Assembly: GCA_028829895.1 (NCBI GenBank)
Contig: CM054183.1
Coordinates: forward strand, 20,219,975 to 20,283,974
Source: Sinotaia quadrata
Lineage: Eukaryota > Mollusca > Gastropoda > Architaenioglossa > Viviparidae
Direction of reading: 5' to 3'
DNA: 64,000 nt
Made by a program: the position numbers and the translations under genes. Below are positions 24,681 to 64,000 of the stretch, in pieces. A model generated the notes under the pieces. It saw nothing but the letters and a program-made list of their open reading frames with translations. It made no database searches and was not told where the DNA came from. Position 1 is the first letter of the stretch. Each line of letters opens with the position of its first letter.

Positions 24681-24837
24681 GCCTGGTATTGTCTGTAGGA
24701 TTACTGTGTCGTCCTGGTATTGTCTGTAGGATTACTGTGTCGGCCTGGTATTGTCTGTAGGATTACTGTGTCGTCCTGGTATTGTCTGTAGGATTACTGT
24801 GTCGGCCTGGTATTGTCTGTAGGATTACTGTGTCGAG
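24681..24837 (+). repeat. 31-bp tandem repeat, five copies
   Basis: The unit is CCTGGTATTGTCTGTAGG followed by ATTACTGTGTCG. Copies alternate between GCCTGG and TCCTGG at the start, giving a 62-bp higher-order period, with otherwise near-perfect identity. This suggests recent expansion. Confidence 0.92.
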
Positions 24838-25059
24838 CCGACTACACATACGCTAAAATTCATTGTACAGAAATATCTGTCTCATCATCCGATCGAACAG
24901 AAACAGGAGTCAACTATATCCTAATCTGTATGCCAGCACGAGTTCATTAATATCTAGACAGTTTATCATTAAGGAAAAAAAAAACACTTTTGCATAAGTT
25001 ATTAACATATCCAACAATTTCACAGCCCAGCACATCCTACTTAGGTCATTCTTTGGTAC

Positions 25060-25195
25060 GCACTAGTGTCTTGAAGCCACGCACCAGTGTCTTGTAGCCA
25101 TACATTAGTGTCTTGTAGCCACGCACCAGTGTCTTGTAGCCATACATTAGTGTCTTGTAGCCACGCACCAGTGTCTTTATAGCCACACACCAGTA
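25060..25195 (+). repeat. 21-bp tandem repeat, about six copies
   Basis: The unit is AGTGTCTTGTAGCCACGCACC, alternating with a variant ending CATACATT, which makes a 42-bp dimer. Because 21 is a multiple of three, the array keeps the - strand frame open with a heptapeptide such as YKTLVRG, which is an artefact of the repeat. Confidence 0.85.
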
Positions 25196-25301
25196 AGCAC
25201 AGATAGGAAGCAGCAATAACAATTTCTTAGATGAATCTTTCATTTTGGAATTCAACTGCCCATTAAACTTTAAGCATTTAGACGGTTTCACGCTGTGACT
25301 C

Positions 25302-25333
<32 letters not shown>

Positions 25334-26067
25334 AAAAAAAAAAAAAAAAGAGGTGTGGTATCGTGATCTGAACGATCTCCCGCCTCTCCGTGGCGAATAG
25401 TAATGCGTACTTTAAAACTTTCCAGTAAATGTTCTATTTCCTGACATAACAATAAAACAGAGGAAATTTCCAGAGAACCTGGAGAAAAATATTTTGCATT
25501 GTTACTGGAATCTTACTGTTTGAGAACGGACACGAAAGTTTGTGGTTGCCATGTTTCGAGGGGAAAGAACTCAGCACGGCTGTTTCAGGTCCCCGTATGT
25601 CAGTTCACGGACTGGCCGTGGTGAGGTTTTGACCAAGGCACCGTCAAGGAGAAACCGATCTGTGGTATTCAGGAGTACGAGGTAGTGGAGAGGAGAGATT
25701 TCGGACGCACACAACAAGCAGCCTTCGCTGGCAATGGATCGTTAGAATACCGGTCCAACGTATGGAGTGCAGTCACAGTATTCATTGTTTCGAATAATGG
25801 TGCGCTGACCACACTGTAGTGTAAATTGTTCATAAAACAGCGTCTGCTGAAATCTGTCAGATCTTATCTAAAGAGGAAAACTAAGAGCACAACGGGCTCC
25901 AGTCCAGTCATACACATTAAATCTACAGATGCATGCTTTTGGATACGAAGTCTTAAATTAAATGACCTCATATTTAAGGATATGCTTAGCTTCTCAAAAT
26001 ATTCATAGGAATAGGTTGTTGTTTTTCTTAATTTTTTTTAAAATCTACACAAATCCTTGCGAGTGCC

Positions 26068-59590
<33,523 letters not shown>

Positions 59591-59700
59591 TTTAGATTGT
59601 CCGCGTCCTGCTGCTGCTTTGGCGAACGTTCAGTTTCCGTCACTGGTTTGGTGTGATGTCGAGTTCGCACAATAATAAATATTCGTACCGCATTATCTGG
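59591..59700 (-). promoter_or_regulatory. Probable 5' UTR or promoter side of the large gene
   Basis: Immediately upstream of the ATG the sequence is G+C-richer (TGCTGCTTTGGCGAACG on the + strand) than the surroundings. No TATA element is convincing. The transcript may start here or in a farther 5' exon. Confidence 0.35.
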
Positions 59701-59845
59701 CTGTTTGGTTTTTTTTTTTAAATCTTTTACAAATTGGGGGATATTTGTTTTGCTTGTTTCTTCTTTTCGCGTGCAATTGATTTTTTCATCACCGAGTGGA
59801 AGATTTGCTCGCTAGTTCTTCTCCCGCTCAGGTCGTCTTCATGGT

Positions 59846-59970
59846 GAGTGTTTATTGTGCTCAGTGATATGACGTGGCAAATATTTGAGTGTTTATTGTG
59901 CTCAGTGTTATGACATAGCAAATATTTGAGTGTTTATTGTGCTCAATGTTATGACACGGCTAGTCTTCGA
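59846..59970 (+). repeat. 41-bp tandem repeat, three copies
   Basis: GAGTGTTTATTGTGCTCAGT followed by GATATGACGTGGCAAATATTT, starting at 59846, 59887 and 59928, with the last copy diverging after GACACGG. Confidence 0.9.
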
Positions 59971-60232
59971 GTATTTAAGTCTGGGGTTTTACACGGAGAA
60001 CATTTTCTCGCGGGTCACTCGTGCGATAGACAGCACAATGCTGGCGGAGGTGTGGATTGATCCAGGTGGAGGAGCACTCATTCTTGGTTTGTTCCTGTCC
60101 GGTTCACTGAAGCGTGGAGCGATGGCAAGGTTTCGATTGATGTTCCAGGCTGGCACGCGCTCTGCAAGAGTGGATAATGGACGTCAGTTATGTTATGGTT
60201 ACAGTGAGAAGCGATTCCAGCACTTTGAAGTT

Positions 60233-60465
60233 GACATAAATGATTAATGACTATTACTGCTGCCGATACAAAGAAACGGTCCTTATAACGCAAAGGTGTA
60301 ATACACAGACATAAATGATTAATGACTATTGTTGCTGCCGATACAAAGAAACGGTCCTTATAATGCAAAGGCGTAATACACAGACATAAATGATTAATGA
60401 CTATTGTTGCTGCCGATACAAAGAAACGGTCCTTATAATGCAAAGGCGTAATACACAGACATAAG
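60233..60465 (+). repeat. ~75-bp tandem repeat, three copies
   Basis: GACATAAATGATTAATGACT, GCTGCCGATACAAAGAAACG and GTCCTTATAATGCAAAGGCG recur at about 60233, 60309 and 60383. Confidence 0.93.
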
Positions 60466-60504
60466 AGGCACGCCCGCCGTCATCTTCCCATTCTGTTCTC
60501 ACCC

Positions 60505-60835
60505 ACCCGAGAATAACAAAACTGTATATGTGAACATTAAGTAAAACTTGTGTACGTGAGCACTATGAAAAAACCTTGTGAGCACGAGCATTATAAAACG
60601 CGCACCCACATTCAGAGACAATACAGCACAACGCTAACATACTTAATACACAAATACACGATGTTCACACAACACACTCAACAACAAAACTAATACATGG
60701 ACGTGACATACATACAGCACACAACGATGCACATGCATACGAAACACACCACAACATTACGACAAATACGACACATAACACACGACACACCACACACACC
60801 ACAAACACATAAACATGATTTACAGGAGCTAGTTT
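60505..60835 (+). other. CA-rich low-complexity DNA
   Basis: Interrupted ACAC, ATAC and AACAC sequence, no gene seen. It ends in a 33-base block that recurs at 61502 (listed separately). Confidence 0.6.
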
Positions 60836-60836
60836 G
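60803..60836 (+). repeat. Dispersed duplicate block, copy 1
   Basis: ACAAACACATAAACATGATT followed by TACAGGAGCTAGTT is repeated exactly at about 61501-61534, 700 bases away, both after a CA-rich tract. Confidence 0.85.
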
Positions 60837-60940
60837 AAAGAATCTATGCCTTCCGCCTGTTGAGTGAACTCTTTTCTTTCAAAAAAATATCAATTAAAAA
60901 TGTCAGTCAGCTTTTCATTGAGTCACATCAATCACCCAAT

Positions 60941-61045
60941 CATTCACATTAGTCGGTCAATAAATCATTTAGTTAAGCCAGAGTTATCTAACCATTCACA
61001 TTAGTCGGTCAATAAATCATTTAGTTAAGCCAGAGTTATCTAACC
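60941..61045 (+). repeat. 52-bp direct duplication
   Basis: CATTCACATTAGTCGGTCAA and TAAATCATTTAGTTAAGCCA with GAGTTATCTAAC at 60941 and 60993. Looser AATTAGTCAGTC-like units flank it up to 61130. Confidence 0.88.
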
Positions 61046-61299
61046 ATTTCAATTTGTCAATCACTTCTTCATTTAGTCAAATTAATTATTCATGCATTTA
61101 AATTAGTCAGTCGGTTCTTCATTTAGTCAATTCAATTGTTCCATCATAAGTTTGGTTAAAAACACAAAGTAACCACGTTTTTATTCACTTATTGTATAAT
61201 CTGAACATTATTTATTATTATTATCAGCAACATTTAAAACACAAACAGCTGTTCTTGTATGGAATTAATTTGTACAACGCTCTATCGAAGGTACGCACA

Positions 61300-61395
61300 G
61301 ACACACGCGAAGATATACACGCACAGACACACATGCACAGACACACACGCGAAGATACACACGCACAGACACACGCGAAGATACTTATCGAGTCA
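61300..61395 (+). repeat. Imperfect ~30-bp CA-rich repeat
   Basis: CGCACAGACACACGCGAAGA with TACACA is repeated three to four times. Confidence 0.75.
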
Positions 61396-61438
61396 GTACA
61401 TAGAGAGCCACAAAGAATATCTACTCGCAAATGTACGA

Positions 61439-61439
<1 letters not shown>

Positions 61440-61491
<52 letters not shown>

Positions 61492-61492
61492 A
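61440..61492 (+). repeat. (CA)n microsatellite
   Basis: A CA run with one AAA interruption. Confidence 0.95.
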
Positions 61493-61500
61493 CATACAAC

Positions 61501-61534
61501 ACAAACACATAAACATGATTTACAGGAGCTAGTT
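61501..61534 (+). repeat. Dispersed duplicate block, copy 2
   Basis: Exact copy of the block at 60803-60836. Both are followed after some bases by a TCAATTAAAAAT stretch, so the duplication may once have been longer. Confidence 0.85.
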
Positions 61535-62038
61535 CTGTTACAGACACGATCATGTGCACAGATGCAGTTTGCCGAATTTTTGTGGTTCGTCTCCCTTTTC
61601 AATTAAAAATAATGAGCGAAGCAATTCACAAACTTAATGGGTTAATAAAAGCGTATAAGCCATACGTAGAAGCACACAGATATGTGTGAAGACGCTAACA
61701 TCAATAAACCACGAACACTTAGACACGTAAGCGAACGCATAACATAAACATGCATACATATTTATATTCACACACACATACATGTACAAAACACGCATAC
61801 ACACATATATATATATATAAACAAGCATGTATAAAAATATAAAAGATAAAACACGTACACATACATAAACACATGTACACACAAATATACACTTACGTAC
61901 ATAGTATACCCAGAATACGAACTCATTTAGAAACACGCATAATTACGTAATTACACGCGTACAATATTGGTAAACCAATCATCAAATACAGAAACACACA
62001 CACACACAACACACTTCTGAATTATTTTTGTTTTTCAG

Positions 62039-62128
62039 AGCTGGCCGGACGCAATCAAGCGAAACTACACTTGAATCCAGCGATGTACACAACGGCATGT
62101 ATCAAATGCCTTAGGTGCGTATTGACAG
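62039..62128 (+). other. Candidate internal exon of an unidentified + strand transcript
   Basis: A strong acceptor (TTATTTTTGTTTTTCAG) and a perfect donor (CAG|GTGAGT) bound 90 bases. One frame is open throughout and includes QAKLHLNPAMYTTACIKC; the other two contain stops. No homology is recognised. It may be a coding exon or a non-coding RNA exon. A possible first exon ends with ATG|GTGAGT at 59843. Confidence 0.35.
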
Positions 62129-62278
62129 GTGAGTTTGTATCGCCACTGTCACTACACTCGTGATGACAACAAGGAGTCAGTTAAAACGTGCAGGTAAAAC
62201 ACCGAGGTTTAATTGGAGTTAAGTGAAATGTGATTACTTCCACTGTCGTCATAGCTAAATGGACACGTTTTATAACTG

Positions 62279-62325
<47 letters not shown>

Positions 62326-62328
62326 AAC
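62279..62328 (+). repeat. (GAAA)n microsatellite, about 12 units
   Basis: A pure GAAA run. Confidence 0.96.
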
Positions 62329-62754
62329 GCTGGCCTACGACAGTGAAATCGGTGGTCTATAAAAACAATCAATCAGTTAGTCAATTAGTCAATAACTAAT
62401 CAGTGAAAAAATGTGGATAAGTGAACGAATAAAGTACAGAACATTTAATGAAGGAAAATAGGATCCGATAATTCTAAACGACGAGAGTGGTGGTGGTGGG
62501 AGGTAAAATAGCAGGTAACCGTATATACTATACGTGTGAAGAAGTACGTATTTTTGTTATGTGTGTGCGTGCGATTGTGTGTTTGCTAAGTGTGTATGTG
62601 TGTGCGCGCGTGTGCATGGTTGCCCATCTTAGAGAATGAAAGAATATTAGAACATATTTTGAATGATTTATACACAAGAACAACAGTATTACAACACAGC
62701 GTACATGTTATATCTCAATGCTTGAAAAAAATATTTCCGATTATTTACCTCCTA

Positions 62755-63192
62755 CAGCAAGTGAACGAACTAAATCCTACCATTACTCTATCTTAACAAA
62801 ACAATAACAAAGCAAGTTAATGAACTAAATCCTACCATTACTCTATCTTAACGAAACAATAATAGCAAATGAAAGAACTAAATCCTATCATTACTCTATC
62901 TTAACGAAACAATAATAGCAAATAAAAGAACTAAATCCTATCATTACTCTATCTTAACGAAACAATAATAGCAAATGAAAGAACTAAATCCTACCATTAC
63001 TCTATCTTTAACGAAACAATAATAGCAAATGAAAGAACTAAATCCTACCATTACTCTATCTTAACGAAACAATAATGGCAAATGAAAGAACTAAATCCTA
63101 CCATTACTCTATCTTAACGAAACAATAATAGCAAATGAAAGAACTAAATCCTACCATTACTCTATCTTAACGAAACAATAATAGCAAATGAG
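62755..63192 (+). repeat. ~53-bp tandem repeat, eight copies
   Basis: GAACTAAATCCTACCATTAC, TCTATCTTAACGAAACAATA and ATAGCAAATGAAA recur. Differences are small: CCTACC or CCTATC, and one TCTTTAACG. Confidence 0.93.
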
Positions 63193-64000
63193 AGCCCACT
63201 TCCAATTACTTCCAATTCCAATCGCTCTTTATTAAGCACACTTCAAATGAAAAAATCAAATCTGAAAATCACCATAGTAAAGGGTGCTTCTGATAGATGT
63301 ACAATTTGCCCTTATTAACTTTTGGCTTGCAGTATTTTTTTCTATCGGTGAAAATGCACATTTGACCTTTAAAATCCGTGGGAATTCAAGAATGACCTAC
63401 ACCTTGCGGACTCTTCACTCATGCTGGTTCTTGACGGACGGACGTGACTTCAAAGCTGGTAAAGTTCATCGTTTGCAAATTATTCGATATTGTGACCTAA
63501 AGCTTGAGCCAACCGTAAAGGTCAGTTCTTACGGTCATTACCACGTTAATCACAGGCAAGTTTATCAGGCGAGGACATGAGTTAGTTCTATATAAAGACG
63601 TCACCAAGCGTCACATGCTTTGGTGTATACTGTGTATAGAGAGTTAAAACTGCAGATCAGTTACAAATTTTGACTGAAGGATTTGTAGGTCTTTGGAAAG
63701 GGCGGTAATGATAACTTAAATACAAAGAAAGCTGTGACTAAGACATTTCCTATTTTGTTTAGACTGCCAAATGGTCTTGATTATCTTTAACTCATTTAAT
63801 TTTATTAAAGCTTTATTTTAAATTTAGTTGAATTTATTTGCATTAGTTAATTTCTTACAACTTTTACTATTACAAAGAATAGAAATATTTTCCCATTTTA
63901 CTATTTCATTAATGTTTATTATTACAACGCACAGATTGAAATATACACACCTCACCAAACATGCACACATCAATTTGAAGTACACCTGCAGCATCAGTCA
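63193..64000. other. Unassigned 3' end of window
   Basis: An open + strand stretch at 63284-63580 has no recognisable motif and no clear splice sites. The rest is A+T-rich. I see nothing supportable here. Confidence 0.4.

Larger units (their letters stand above)
17114..26067. other. Intergenic region between convergent genes
   Basis: Nearly 9 kb separate the DNAJA3 stop from the stop of the large - strand gene. It holds the 3' UTRs, several tandem arrays listed separately and A+T-rich sequence. An open stretch at 22135-22419 (+) has no recognisable domain or splice context. Bases 25540-25800 are G+C-richer and may be 3' UTR of the - strand gene. Confidence 0.6.

Noticed and set aside
59930..60247. 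105-residue + strand ORF
   Set aside because: It begins in the 41-bp tandem repeat and ends in the 75-bp tandem repeat; no domain is visible.

Overview
The window is eukaryotic nuclear DNA from an invertebrate, most likely a mollusc or another lophotrochozoan; the species is inference. Protein-coding exons are interrupted by GT-AG introns of 0.3 to about 19 kb. Non-coding DNA is A+T-rich and filled with micro- and minisatellites. There are no bacterial-style operons and I saw no tRNA or rRNA gene.

Two protein genes can be supported, arranged tail to tail. On the + strand, 3902-17113 holds the last nine coding exons of a mitochondrial-type Hsp40 co-chaperone, DNAJA3/Tid1. The first exon in the window encodes the end of the J domain; the HPD-bearing part must lie upstream of base 1. 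On the - strand, 59590 down to 26068 holds a three-exon gene whose middle exon is 6.8 kb long. It predicts a protein of about 2551 residues, mostly disordered and rich in Ser, Pro and acidic residues, with a better-ordered C-terminus. I do not recognise its family. All three junctions have consensus splice sites and matching codon phases.

Layout: 1-3900 contains a decayed coiled-coil ORF (67-1160), a 173-bp tandem repeat and A+T-rich DNA, probably all within a DNAJA3 intron. Intron 8 of DNAJA3 (10569-16961) carries a nest of inverted repeats from transposable elements. Bases 17114-26067 are intergenic with several short tandem arrays. Bases 26694-45888 are intron 2 of the large gene, packed with minisatellites, including a 1.5-kb array of a 36-bp unit at 31955-33440 and possible relatives elsewhere. 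Bases 52710-59381 are intron 1, with long GATA runs and an 11-copy 55-bp array. Bases 59591-64000 are the 5' flank of the large gene, with a possible divergent spliced transcript.

The two genes show no functional link; they are simply neighbours. The main points for follow-up are the large unrecognised protein, the apparent family relationship between minisatellites in one intron, the repeated splice-donor-like sequence in intron 1, and the inverted-repeat nest in DNAJA3 intron 8.
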